64,000 nucleotides of DNA from NCBI GenBank assembly GCA_002786025.1, contig NHNW01000035.1, forward strand, positions 352,798-416,797, in the 5' to 3' direction. The notes beneath the pieces were generated by a model. The model made no database searches. It had not been told where the DNA came from and saw only the letters and a list, made by a program, of their open reading frames with translations. Source of the stretch: Zasmidium citrigriseum. Its lineage: Eukaryota; Ascomycota; Dothideomycetes; Mycosphaerellales; Mycosphaerellaceae. Position 1 is the stretch's first letter. Each line of letters opens with the position of its first letter. The translations under genes and the position numbers were made by a program. Of this stretch, positions 31,272-41,800 are shown piece after piece.

Positions 31272-32582
31272 CTACGCACCACCACTGCTACCGTGTGAAC
31301 TCTCACCGACCACTGGCCTCACTTTCGTCTTGACATCTCCCTGCTTGCCGGTATCGTCGCGCCAGTCCCCTGTTCCTCCTGGTTCGATGGACGTGTCGAC
31401 TAGCTGCTGATCATCGAGGACTTCCACGCCGCCGAGTTCGGACGAGTTGGCGTCTTCGTCGGTGTTGAGAGTCATGAAACTCCTCTTTGCGTCGATCCTT
31501 CTCCGCCAGGGTTTATATAGCAGGACTGACAATCCTCCGAAAACGAGGAAACTACCGCAGATACTCCCGCCTATGATGTCGTAATTATCCCCCGCGACGT
31601 CGACGCCGTCCCAGAAGGGTCCTGAGAGGTCGGGACGGATGGAGTGGATCATAGTCAGGAGTTGCAGGACGCCGATCGTTATCGCGACGGCGACTGTTAC
31701 GGCTGTGAGGACGAGTTGGTAGTATAACACTGCGATTGTGTCTTTTGCTAGTCGCGCGGAGGTGTAGAGGGACATCATTGCCGCGCCGTCGAAGGTGTCC
31801 AGGAGACACATGCCGGAGGTGAAGAGGATGGGAAAGATGAGGATCAGCCAGATGGACGTGCCTTTTGCGGCTTGGATGGAGGAGATTCCCAAGAGGGCGA
31901 CTTCGGAGGATGTGTCGAAGCCGAGACCGAAGAGGACTCCTAGGGGGTACATTTTCCAGGGCCGGTCGACGAGTTTGAAGGTCTTTTTGAGGAGGAGGGT
32001 CATGCATCCGGCGCCTTCGAAGGTGAAGTCGAGATTTTCGGCACCGATGGGGGAGGCGATGGCTTTTTGGAGTTGTTGGTAGAGTTTGTAGAGGATCCAG
32101 CCGTTCATGATGCCCAGGATGATGAGGAAGGCGGAGGAGACGGAGGAGCCTATGATGCCGCCTACGTCGGAGAAGGAGCCGAAGCGGTCTTGGATGGCGG
32201 CGGAGCTGGCGGCCACGACGATGGAGGTTACGATGACGATTGTGGAGTGGCCGAGGGAGAAGAAGGTGCCGACTGTGACGGGGCGTTGGCCGGAGGCGAC
32301 GAGGCGGCGGGTCATCAGGTCGATGGCGCTGATGTGGTCGGCGTCCAGGGCATGACGGAGACCTAGGGTGTAGGAGAGGACGGCGGTTGAGACGAGTGCT
32401 GTGTGGAAGTGGAGGACGATGCCGACTGCTATCCAGACTATGATTTGCACCAAGACGAGCAGTATCATGATGGCGATTGCTGGGCCTGGGAGACGTCGAA
32501 TCCATGGTATGCGTTCATGGTATTGGCCGGCCCTCTTCTTCATCCGTGCCACGAATGGCTGGCGCTCTGTATCGACCTCCAT
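31272..32582 (-). CDS. NiCoT nickel/cobalt permease
   Basis: 436 aa, intronless. NiCoT proteins import Ni2+ and/or Co2+ at high affinity; in fungi the nickel serves urease. Signatures are the helix 2 HX4DH motif in LGLRHALDADHISAID, TFFSLGHSTIVIVTSIVV, YPLGVLFGLGFDTSSEVALL, and LFTSGMCLLDTFDGAAMMSL. About eight membrane helices are visible from AIAIMILLVLVQIIVWIAVG on. The C-terminal 80 residues are hydrophilic and acidic (LNTDEDANSSELGG). Metal preference cannot be read from the sequence. The very strong third-position GC bias leaves a long shadow frame on the same strand. Confidence 0.95.
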   Translation of the reverse strand: MEVDTERQPFVARMKKRAGQYHERIPWIRRLPGPAIAIMILLVLVQIIVWIAVGIVLHFHTALVSTAVLSYTLGLRHALDADHISAIDLMTRRLVASGQRPVTVGTFFSLGHSTIVIVTSIVVAASSAAIQDRFGSFSDVGGIIGSSVSSAFLIILGIMNGWILYKLYQQLQKAIASPIGAENLDFTFEGAGCMTLLLKKTFKLVDRPWKMYPLGVLFGLGFDTSSEVALLGISSIQAAKGTSIWLILIFPILFTSGMCLLDTFDGAAMMSLYTSARLAKDTIAVLYYQLVLTAVTVAVAITIGVLQLLTMIHSIRPDLSGPFWDGVDVAGDNYDIIGGSICGSFLVFGGLSVLLYKPWRRRIDAKRSFMTLNTDEDANSSELGGVEVLDDQQLVDTSIEPGGTGDWRDDTGKQGDVKTKVRPVVGESSHGSSGGA

Positions 32583-32765
32583 GATTGCTCACTCCGGGAT
32601 TGCCCTCGCAGTGAGGAGGTGAGGTTGACTTGACTTTTCATCTGAAAAGAGCTGCCATGTCACTGCGCGGATAGGGCCGACGGCCAAAGTGCTGCTGTGG
32701 GGTGAAGCTGCAAGATAGCGGGGTATGCTTTTGATAAAGAGATAGAGAACTTGAGCACGTTTCTC

Positions 32766-34156
32766 TCACTTGTATTTGGCCACACAGAGACTCGCATTTG
32801 TGCCTCCAAACCCAAAGCTGTTGGTCAGCGCGGCGTTGACGAGATGTTGTTGTGCGGTCTTGGGTATGTAGTTGCAATCGAAATCGTCCGGTGGGTCTCC
32901 AGGGATTTCGAGATTCAAAGTCGGCGGCAGAACGTTCTGTTGCGAATTAGTATCGAGTAAGCAATTGCTCGCGTTGGGCACATACGTGATTGACGGCGAG
33001 AATGGTGAATATAGTTTCAACCGCCCCTGCCGCGCCCAAAAGATGTCCGATAGCTCCTTTGGTGCTGCTCACGTTAATTTGAGAGGCGTTGTCTTTGCCG
33101 TCGGTGCCAAGAAGTAGGCTCTTGATGGCTCGATTCTCAGCAGCATCTCCCAAACGAGTAGAAGTTGCGTGGGCATTGACATAGTCGATCTCAGAGGGCT
33201 TGATCTGAGCATGCTTTAGAGCTTGTCTCATCGCCAAGTACGCACCAGATCCATTTTCTTGTGGAGCTGTCATATGGTAAGCGTCTGAGGAGAGGCCGTA
33301 TCCTTTGATCTCGGCGTATATGTTGGCGTTGCGTGCTTTCGCATGTTCGAGCTCCTGGAATATGTCAGTGGAAGACATTCCAACGACTGGGCGATAACTA
33401 GACCTCAAGCACAACTACTCCTGCCCCTTCTCCAATGACAAAGCCAGCTCGGTCTTTGTCGAACGGTCTTGAAGAAGCCGCTGGATTGTCATTCCAATCC
33501 GTGGCCAGACTGCGAGCTTTGGCAAAGCCGGCAATGGCAAGCGGATGGATGCAAGACTCAGCGCCTCCAGCGACCATCACATCTGCATCTCCAAATGCTA
33601 TCAATCTCGAAGCATCTCCAATGGCATGTAGTCCTGTAGTACAAGCAGTGGTTGCGGCGTGATTCGGACCTTTGAACCCGTATCTGATTGAGACATGACC
33701 GGCCGCCAAGTTGATGAGCAATCTGGGAACGAACAACGGCGATACCTTTCGATACCCAGATTCGTGAAACGCTATCGAAGTGTTGTAAGCTTCGTCCAGA
33801 TTGCCAATACCAGAGCCAATGGTAACACCCGTGGCCTCCAGATCTTCTTCCTTGGTCGGATGCCATCCCGCATCATTCAACGCCTCCTCGGCAGACGCTA
33901 TTGCATACTGCGCAAAAACAGCCATCTGCCGTTCCTCACTCGCTGGAAGCCAGTCTTTGGCCTGCCATCGCCCATCTTTACGGCTTCCCACGGGAACAAG
34001 GCCAGCGACGCGGCTAGGGAGAGTTTCGAATTGCGGGCCTTTGGAGGAAGTGGACACGATGCCGCTTCCTGAGTCGATCAGACGTCGCCATGTCTGTTTG
34101 ATGCCGGCTGCAAGTGGCGTGATGCCTCCCAGGCCGGTGACCACCACTCTTCGCAT
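32766..34156 (-). CDS. CEM1: mitochondrial-type 3-oxoacyl-ACP synthase
   Basis: 430 aa from exons 34156..33404, 33354..32986 and 32936..32766 (two introns of 49 nt). It is a KAS II/FabF-type condensing enzyme. Cys172 in [18 protein letters not shown] is the acyl nucleophile; His313 in [12 protein letters not shown] and His355 in [12 protein letters not shown] complete the Cys-His-His triad. It begins [15 protein letters not shown] and ends [17 protein letters not shown]. It is a free-standing synthase, so the likely role is mitochondrial fatty-acid synthesis (lipoate precursor) like yeast Cem1. No clear transit peptide is visible: the start is at the catalytic domain itself, so an upstream exon may be missed. 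Confidence 0.92.
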
Positions 34157-35350
34157 TTCACATGACGGTGTTTTGGCAGGAGAGAGACGCGAAGGGAACA
34201 GACTTTCGCTTGGAACGCCACGGCACGTGCTTCGGCAGGGATGACCAAGAAGCCGAAATGCTCCTTCTCTTCGTCACGTCCTGCTCCTCTTCTTCGATCT
34301 CATCTCTTGCCCATCATCATCGACAACATCAACCTCCAAAATTCACACTACGGCCGCCGGTTCTTTTGCGAAATCGTCGCTCGTCTGACATGCCGGCCGT
34401 GGTAGGAATTTCCGAAAAGCATATACCTTCAGCTCGGCGGTCGCAGCTGCACGGATTACTGAAGGCGGCGGACGGCTTCAAACTGTGCATGCTTAACAAG
34501 CTCTTTCCGCCGAGATCTGCTGAAGATCGCCCTCGTGGCATCTGGAGATCACAAAGGAATATCCAGCCCCAGAAGGGATCCTCCAATGATGACAAGAGTC
34601 CGGAATATGTACCTCGCACCGCCTCCAGCATCTCCCTGGTGGTGAAAGGCGAACCGGTGCTTATGCTCAGGCGTCGAACGGACTCAGCTACGCCGAACAC
34701 CTTTTGCGGAAAATAGATGTTGGTTCAGCGCTGCGGTACCCTGGCGAGGCGTCTGCTATACTGGCAAGTCGAGCTTGTCGAAGTATACCGTAGGTGAGTG
34801 AATCGATTCTTTCGCGCTGTTCTCCTTATCCGTCTCCTCAATCTTTGATTACCGTACATTGAAAATCAAGAGGTACAATGACATTCACACCAATCCTTCA
34901 CCACTTCGCCCGCAAAACAGCACACCACATCATCCCACCCCGCATATAAGCTTCTTGCCGGGAGCTGCACGTCAGGCCCATCACCTCAGCGCCAGACAGG
35001 CCCTTGCATCCGCTCCCGACCCTCCCATTCGCGCGTGGCGTAAATCTGGACGGGCAGCTGAAGTCTGTCGAGCCGTACCTGTGCCAAATGGAAAAGCTGA
35101 AGCGAAGAGGTCTTCCGGTACGTGTCTTTTCCGTGGTCTGCAGTTCAATTGTACCCGGGATACACTGCAGCTACGAGGCGTCTTTTGGCGGGGATCTACT
35201 AAAGCTGAATCTACCCACTCCCTCTTATCCACCTCTTCTCGTCTGCCCTACGATTTCTTGGACCCACTGCTTTGGTTGCCGGTTTCTTTCATTGTTTCGT
35301 GTTCAGCGGCGTGTGTGAGGCAGTGCCTTTTCAACACAACCATCGTCAAG
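34157..35350. other. intergenic, divergent promoter region
   Basis: Separates the ketoacyl synthase (minus) and the lectin-like gene (plus). A plus-strand ORF from ATG 34390 to 34716 (MPAVVGISEKHIPSARR) has no recognised family and is only weakly supported. Confidence 0.35.
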
Positions 35351-37214
35351 ATGGAGAGTCCACCGCCTCGGTTCTCAGAGGGCGGCAGGTTCTCAGAGAG
35401 CGGCAGCCCACGGTTCACAGAGCATTTGTAAGTCACGTTGCACCTGCAGTTTCCTTGTTTCTGCCGGACAAATCCGTGGCAGTGGCCTGATGGAATGATC
35501 CGGTCGAGGAGTGTACTGACTCCGATGACAGCAACGCATCTCCTCCGTATCAGCAATACCCATCGCATGACTTTGATGGAGAGAACGCACCGATACCTCA
35601 CTATGGTGAAACCGGGATGCCAGTGCAACACAGACTATCGAACAAGGACCGACCGCTTTCACCAGATCCAACGGAGATATCATCACCAATCCCAGAATCA
35701 TATAGACCTGATGACGAGGAGAAGGAAGTCGCCCTACCGCCAATTCAGCCAGACCAGAGGGCACAATCGACGAGTCAAGATCCAAAACGACGGAGAATAT
35801 GTGGCTTGCCTCTCCTCTGGGTAATTATTCTGGCTGGCCTTATACTAGCCCTCGCCATTGGCTTGGGTGTTGGACTCGGTGTGGGACTGAACAACGATGG
35901 ATCGTGAGTACTGACCTGGTTGCCGGAAATTGAACGTGAATCTAATGCCGTGTTTAGATCATCAAGCAACGATAATACAAGCGATCAAAATCAGACAGTG
36001 AACGCCGACTATTCGATCGGAGGCGCAATCAACCCGGCGTACTATTCTACTGAGGGCGCCTTCAATGGCTCAGGAATTGCTCTGGCTTCGCAATCATTCG
36101 CCCGCGAGCTGTCAGATGGCACCCAAGGTACCTTGGTGATGTATTTCCAGCACCACACCGGCGAAATTCGATACAAGCAGCTTAGCTCTCAAGGCGAGTG
36201 GCGTGGAGGCGACATCTCAGCTGTAGTTGCAAGCGATGCGAAGAACAGCACGCCCCTATCTGCGGTGTCCTATGTTTCGCAAGGAGTCAGCACGTGGCAC
36301 GTCTTCTACATCGACCAGAACAACACGATTCGCCAGAGAACTAACAGCAATGCGTCAAATGTCTGGGACGATGGCCCGATCAACGATATGGATATCCAGG
36401 TCTATGATGCCGATTTGGTGGGGATGCAGGCTTGCTGGTATGGGAACGATTATGGCGATAGTGATTATACTCACACGCCACTACCGAACGAGGATCCGAA
36501 GGCGAACGCTAGTCATGAGGTTGGGATGCATATGTGGTATGCTTCGGATGCTACGACCTTTCAGCAGCTGGGTTGGAGAGAGGGAGATGACACTTGGACG
36601 CATCAGGCGAATTTCACGGGGAAGAATGGTCATGCGGGAGTTGGATGTTATAGCTGGGGTATGTCACCGAGGGCAACTGTCTATGCTGCTGATTTTGCTA
36701 ACAGTATCCACAGGACCTGGGACCGTGACATACGTCATGATGGTGAACGAAGAGAACACCGTCGAGTTCTACTGGAAAGACACCAACACGAACATGTCAA
36801 GCACAAAAGCCCACCCCATCAACCAATGGGTCAATTGTGAGTTTCATAAACTCTCATTACTGCGGAAATCATCTGACAATTCTAGCCTCAATATCAATCC
36901 CCAACGTCCACCCCTCGACCTCCCTCGGCTACACCAACGCTTTCTACGCCCAAGACGCCTCCACGCTCCTCTTCAACGGCTACAACATCTCCTGGGCGGC
37001 CGAAAACACCTCCTTTATCACAGAAGACCAGTTCACCGTGCAAGGGGAGCCTGGACTTCCGGGCACGCATCTGAGCGTCAGTGCGATTCCGAATCAGAGT
37101 GGAGGGAATGATTTGGTGGTGTTTTATCAGACTAATGGGAGTGATGTGAGTGAGTATACGAGGGATCTTGTGGCGGGGCAGTGGACGAGTGTGGAGATTG
37201 ATATTCCGAGTTGA
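35351..37214 (+). CDS. membrane-anchored fucose-lectin-like protein
   Basis: 533 aa from exons 35351..35427, 35532..35903, 35958..36658, 36714..36836 and 36886..37214; the sum is divisible by three. The cytoplasmic part (1-115) is Pro/Ser-rich and ends QDPKRRRICG. One transmembrane helix lies at about 119-145 (LLWVIILAGLILALAIG, then a Gly-rich GVGLGVGL tail). The ectodomain has repeated strands such as GTLVMYFQHHTGEIRYKQLS, STWHVFYIDQNNTIRQ, LVVFYQTNGSDVSEYTRD and GQWTSVEIDIP. These are the 'vfyqd..g.ir.l....W' blades of the fungal fucose-specific (AAL-like) six-blade propeller. It is a type II membrane protein with a carbohydrate-binding-like exterior; ligand and role are unknown. Confidence 0.78.
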
Positions 37215-37406
37215 TGAGGGTTTCTATGTTGTTGATTGGGGGTTTAGCGGGGCGTTCTTCTGGGTGTGAATGAAAGGGATGGATGTGTATGTGTAGATGT
37301 GTGAGATACCCGATCTTTATGAATGTTATGGGATGTGGATGATGAATGACCAGTGGAGAATGCCGAAAGATTTCAATCAAGTCTCTCCAGGATGAAATTG
37401 TTGCTC

Positions 37407-38501
37407 TCAGTTCAGAGCAAGAAACGTTCCTGGAGCTATTGAAGCCCCAGCTGCTGTGGGTTGAGTCTCATTCGCGCCATGAGGATGAGGCTGATTTGGC
37501 GCCGGAATGCTGGCAGGTCCCGCCTGTGGTGCCTGGCTCATGACTCCTGCAACGGCTTTCAATAAGCCCTCAATATGCTCAATACGAGTGTTCTGGGACT
37601 TCACCGTCTGCTCCAATTCGGCAATGCGGGCTGCTAGACTCTCTTCTCGCAAGGTGGATGCATTTCTTTGGAGTCCAGAGTCTGGGACTCGGGTATCACC
37701 TGCAGTCCCCTCTTCGTCGACTGGGCATGGCCCGACAGATCTGAGAAGAGGCCTCGACCTCGTGGCCCCTGTCTGGGGTGTTGCTCTGAGACCGGCATTG
37801 CGACCCTCTGGTGTAGCTTGGTTCGATCCACCAACGTGCAACGATAGGTCATTGGAACTTGCTTCCGCCTTGACAATCGATGAGGAGGAATCTTCCTCTG
37901 CATCAGTGACGCCATATAGATCTTCATCGAGATTGTATGCTTCGATTGGAAGCCTTCCAGCTGTGCAGCCGGACCTGGCCTGACATTTGCAGAATGCACA
38001 CGCCGAGCCGAGACTCTTGGTAGAGATCCAGCATGGTATAGAAACAACGCCTCTGCGACCTCGTGGGCAGTGGTAGCATCCATCCGGATTCGGCGCGGGT
38101 TCGCCATCACCTTCGACTTCCATCGTTCGACCCGCCATATCGTACTTGCGTAGACCGGCCTTTGCTCTCTTAACTGGCTGTGATCCAGGAGTCCCATTTC
38201 GAATGGTCTCAAGCCAGCCGTTCCACTTAGTCTCAGCACAGTACCAGAAGTCTCGGTGATTGGTTGTCTGTGGACGGCGATAATGAGCACTTGAATTGTT
38301 CACTTGACGTAATCGTTGGGGAGCTGCTCTTGCCGGTATTTGGTCGGCTGAAGAATCGGAAGAGTAGCTTGGTGGTGGAGACGCAAGTGATGGCGAAGCC
38401 GCCGACTGATGGCGGCGACGATCTGAACGTTTCGAATTCGGCTCCTGGGAGGAGTCGGAAGAGTCGTCTGGAAGGTAGCGTTTACGAGCATTTCGCTTCA
38501 T
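37407..38501 (-). CDS. hypothetical protein with Cys clusters and coiled coil
   Basis: 364 aa from ATG 38501 (MKRNARKRYLPDD); an upstream in-frame ATG at 38582 would add 27 residues. It is low-complexity and Ser/Arg-rich at the start, then HRDFWYCAETKWNGWLETI. A Cys-rich block follows (DGCYHCPRGRRG, then SACAFCKCQARSGC) that could bind zinc. The C-terminus has a short coiled coil (LAARIAELEQTVKSQNTRIE) and a Pro/Ala tail. The arrangement suggests a DNA-associated fungal protein, but no family is recognised. It is divergent from PDS5. Confidence 0.6.
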   Translation of the reverse strand: MKRNARKRYLPDDSSDSSQEPNSKRSDRRRHQSAASPSLASPPPSYSSDSSADQIPARAAPQRLRQVNNSSAHYRRPQTTNHRDFWYCAETKWNGWLETIRNGTPGSQPVKRAKAGLRKYDMAGRTMEVEGDGEPAPNPDGCYHCPRGRRGVVSIPCWISTKSLGSACAFCKCQARSGCTAGRLPIEAYNLDEDLYGVTDAEEDSSSSIVKAEASSNDLSLHVGGSNQATPEGRNAGLRATPQTGATRSRPLLRSVGPCPVDEEGTAGDTRVPDSGLQRNASTLREESLAARIAELEQTVKSQNTRIEHIEGLLKAVAGVMSQAPQAGPASIPAPNQPHPHGANETQPTAAGASIAPGTFLALN

Positions 38502-38859
38502 TATGGCACTGTTGTTCGGCAATCGAATTCGAACACACTCCCTTGACTCACAATCGCAAGCGATCGGTATATTACATGTCATTGGTGAAGAAGGGCGAGT
38601 CGTATCAGGTTTTGACTGGAAACATGAGAGGGTGGGAGGTGAGGTCGGTGAGGATGGCGTGGTCCGGGCTGATTTGAGTTTGGGCAGGCGCGAACAAGCG
38701 CGTCAGTCTGGCGACCTCTCGACTTCACTTGCTCTCTCCACCAGCAAACACCCACCTTTAATCGCCCAGTCCACGCCATTCGACCGTCGCTTTGACCGGA
38801 CCGCCCCGATAAGTATGCGCCGGTCCTCTATTCAACACCCGTGAGCGACAATCCCGAAC

Positions 38860-41800
38860 ATGCCGCGCGCACGAAGAAACCGCGAACCGAGCCCCCCGGT
38901 GGAGGTGGAGGAACCGCAAGATGAGATGGACGTTGATGAAGACGAGGAGGGCACACACGTGCTGCAATTCAATGAGCCTTTGACATGGCGAGCGGGCAAG
39001 CCCATCGCCGTTGCCGAATTGTTGCGCCGGCTCAAGGCGTTGTACGAAGAGCTCCAAGGCATTCAGCAGGAAGATGCACACCGGACCTCGACCGTACCCA
39101 AGGCCCAGGAGCTGGCAAGTGCTCTGCTACTCGGCCACAAGGATAGCGGTGTCAAGGCATTCACCGTCCTCTGTATCATCGAGATGTTCAGGATTCTGGC
39201 CCCGGACGCTCCCTACAAGCCCAGCCAACTGAAGGAGATCTTCAATCTCTTCGTCTCGACCATCATCCCCGCGCTTGGCAAACCCAGCGACCCTTACAAT
39301 GCGCAACATCTCAAAGCACTAGAATCGTTGGTCACTGTCAAAAGTGTTCTTTTGATTCAAGATGCACCTGGAGCCGACAATCTTATCCTGGAACTGTTCA
39401 CGAATTGCTTCGACGTGGTATCTGGAAACATCCGTGGAGGTGATGGGGAGCAGATTTCCAAAAACGTCGAATTCAACATGACTGCAATGCTCATTGCCTT
39501 GGTCGACGAGTCGCCCACTTTGCCACCAGGCGTTATCGACGTCATGCTCGCTCAATTCCTACGTGCCGATCCGAGCGTACTGCCCAAGAAGAAGGGCGAG
39601 AGCCAACCAGTCCTTGCCAGAGACGTATCGCCGGCTTACAACATGGCACGCTCGGTCTGCAACAGCTGTGCTGACAAGATGATCCGTCACATTGGTCAAT
39701 ACTTCAACGCCGTCCTGATCGACGCAACTCAGACGACATCGACCACCAAGCACAGCAAAACCAAAGGCAAGAAACGGACACACGACGAAAGCGACGACGA
39801 GTCCGACAACGGTTTGGTCACACCACCGTCAGAAGCAGATTTGGAGGAGGTAGCCAAGGCACATCGATTACTTCGCGAACTGTGGAGATCGTGCCCTGAA
39901 GTGATTCAAAATGTCGTCCCTCAAATCGAAGCCGAGCTTGGTGCTGAGAATCTGCCTCTCCGTTTGATGGCTGTCGAGACGATTGGCGACATGATCGCTG
40001 GCATTGGAGCAGCTGGACCACCACCGCCTGCTGTTCTTGAGCCGGCAGCTTGGCCTCCTCAGAGTCTGGATACATACACATCACTTCCTCATCACAGCGC
40101 TCTGCTCACGCCTGCCGCACCATGCTCCTTCTCTTCGCCATATCCCTCAGGCTACCAGGCTTTCTTCGATCGCTTTCGAGACAAGTCCTCGATGGTCCGC
40201 AGTGCTTGGGCGACAGCGGTCGCGCGAATCATACTGACCAACGCTGGTGGCAAAGGCCTTGAGAACGACCAAGAGACGACACTCCTGAGGTGTTTCGCCG
40301 ACTGCTTGCAAGACCACGATGAGAAGGTCCGCATAAGCGTGATTCATGGCATCGCTGAATTCGACTTCCATTCGATCTCGCAAAAGCTAGGCTCTTTTGG
40401 AGGAGTGAAGGTGCAGGGCTCTATTCTGGGCAATCTCGTGGAGCGCATTCGCGACAACAAGACTCCAGTCAGAACCGCAGCTATCGAGCTACTTGGTCGC
40501 ATTTGGGGCGTCGCTGCTGCTGCCATCACAGAGGGAAGCGACCGCATACGCGATTTATTCGGCGAACTACCCGCCAGGATCCTTGAGGTGGCGTACGTGA
40601 ACGACAAAGAACTCAATGCGCTGCTTCAGCGTGTCATGTGGGAATACCTCTTGCCGATATCATTCCCGCCAAGCAAACCAAAAGCATCCAACGGTGAATC
40701 TCAACGAATCGCGGAAAGTCAGACGTCAGAAGAAAGGGCCTACGATCCGGACAGAATTCGGGCAGAGAGGATACTGACGCTCGTACGCGACCTGGGAGAA
40801 AGGTCAAGAACTGTGTTCTTTTCAATGCAGCAACGCCAGCCGAGCCTGGCGAAGTACATGGCTTCGCTGATCGACAATGCCGAAAAGATCAAGGGCGGTA
40901 AAGGTGATGACCCAGAGGCAGAGGCTCGACTTGCGATGCTTGTGAAAAATGTTGCAAAAACGCTGCCGGATCCAGCTGAATCGGAGAACAACCTCAAGGT
41001 CTTCGCCAACCACTACGACCGTCGCAATTTCTCCTTGGTTCGATTCTGCTTGTCGCCTGAGAGTGACTACAAAAAGGTTGCCAATGCCATGAAGGAACTG
41101 ACCAAACGTCTGGAGTCAGTGCCAGGAAACGTTCCTGATTGCCTTGAGACGGTCATTCCCTTCCTGCGCTCCGCGTCAGTCCTGGTCTACAACCGCAGCC
41201 ACGTCCCCGCGATCATGGATATATCAAGGACTGACGAGAAAGGCCTAGGACAGGCTGCGCATCAGACACTCAAGGAGATAGCCGCGAAGACCCCCGAGGT
41301 GTTCAAGGTCCACATCAAAGACCTGTGTGAAAGCCTTAAGAAGCAGGCGCCCACTGCTACGACTCCAAACGATCCTGGGGCTGTTGATTCGCTCAAGGCC
41401 TGCGCTGGCTTTGCTCGTCATTTCCCGGAAGAACTGGGCAAGGAGCGAGACTTCTACAAAGCCATGGTCAACTTCGCTTTGTATGGCGCGCCTCCGAGAG
41501 CAGCCAAGCATGCGGTGACCGTGATCATATCCTCCGCCCAGAAGAAAGAGATGTACATCAAGGACATCACGAAATGCATCAAAGGCTTCAAGCTGGAACA
41601 GCCTGGCTCACTGGCAAAGCTCGCCTCCCTCGCCCAGTTGAGGCTCCTCGCCAGTGACGAGACCGACGATCAGGACGATGCCATTACCGAGATTGCCACC
41701 CAAGTACTTGCATCGAACGATGATGCCGAAGAAGTGGAGGCCTCCTGGACCGAAGTCCTCGACGAAGGCGTCAGCGCGAAACTCTGGGCTCTCAAGATCG

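Noticed and set aside
31585..32505. 306-codon minus-strand ORF, Arg/His/Pro-rich
   Set aside because: Same-strand shadow frame of the NiCoT permease caused by strong third-position GC bias.
36227..37111. 294-codon plus-strand ORF, Arg/Met-rich
   Set aside because: Shadow frame of the lectin-like gene; the correct frame splices cleanly.
37810..37825. GGTTCGATCC, a perfect tRNA B-box-like word
   Set aside because: Lies inside the coding frame of the 37.4-38.5 kb gene and no A box or cloverleaf precedes it.
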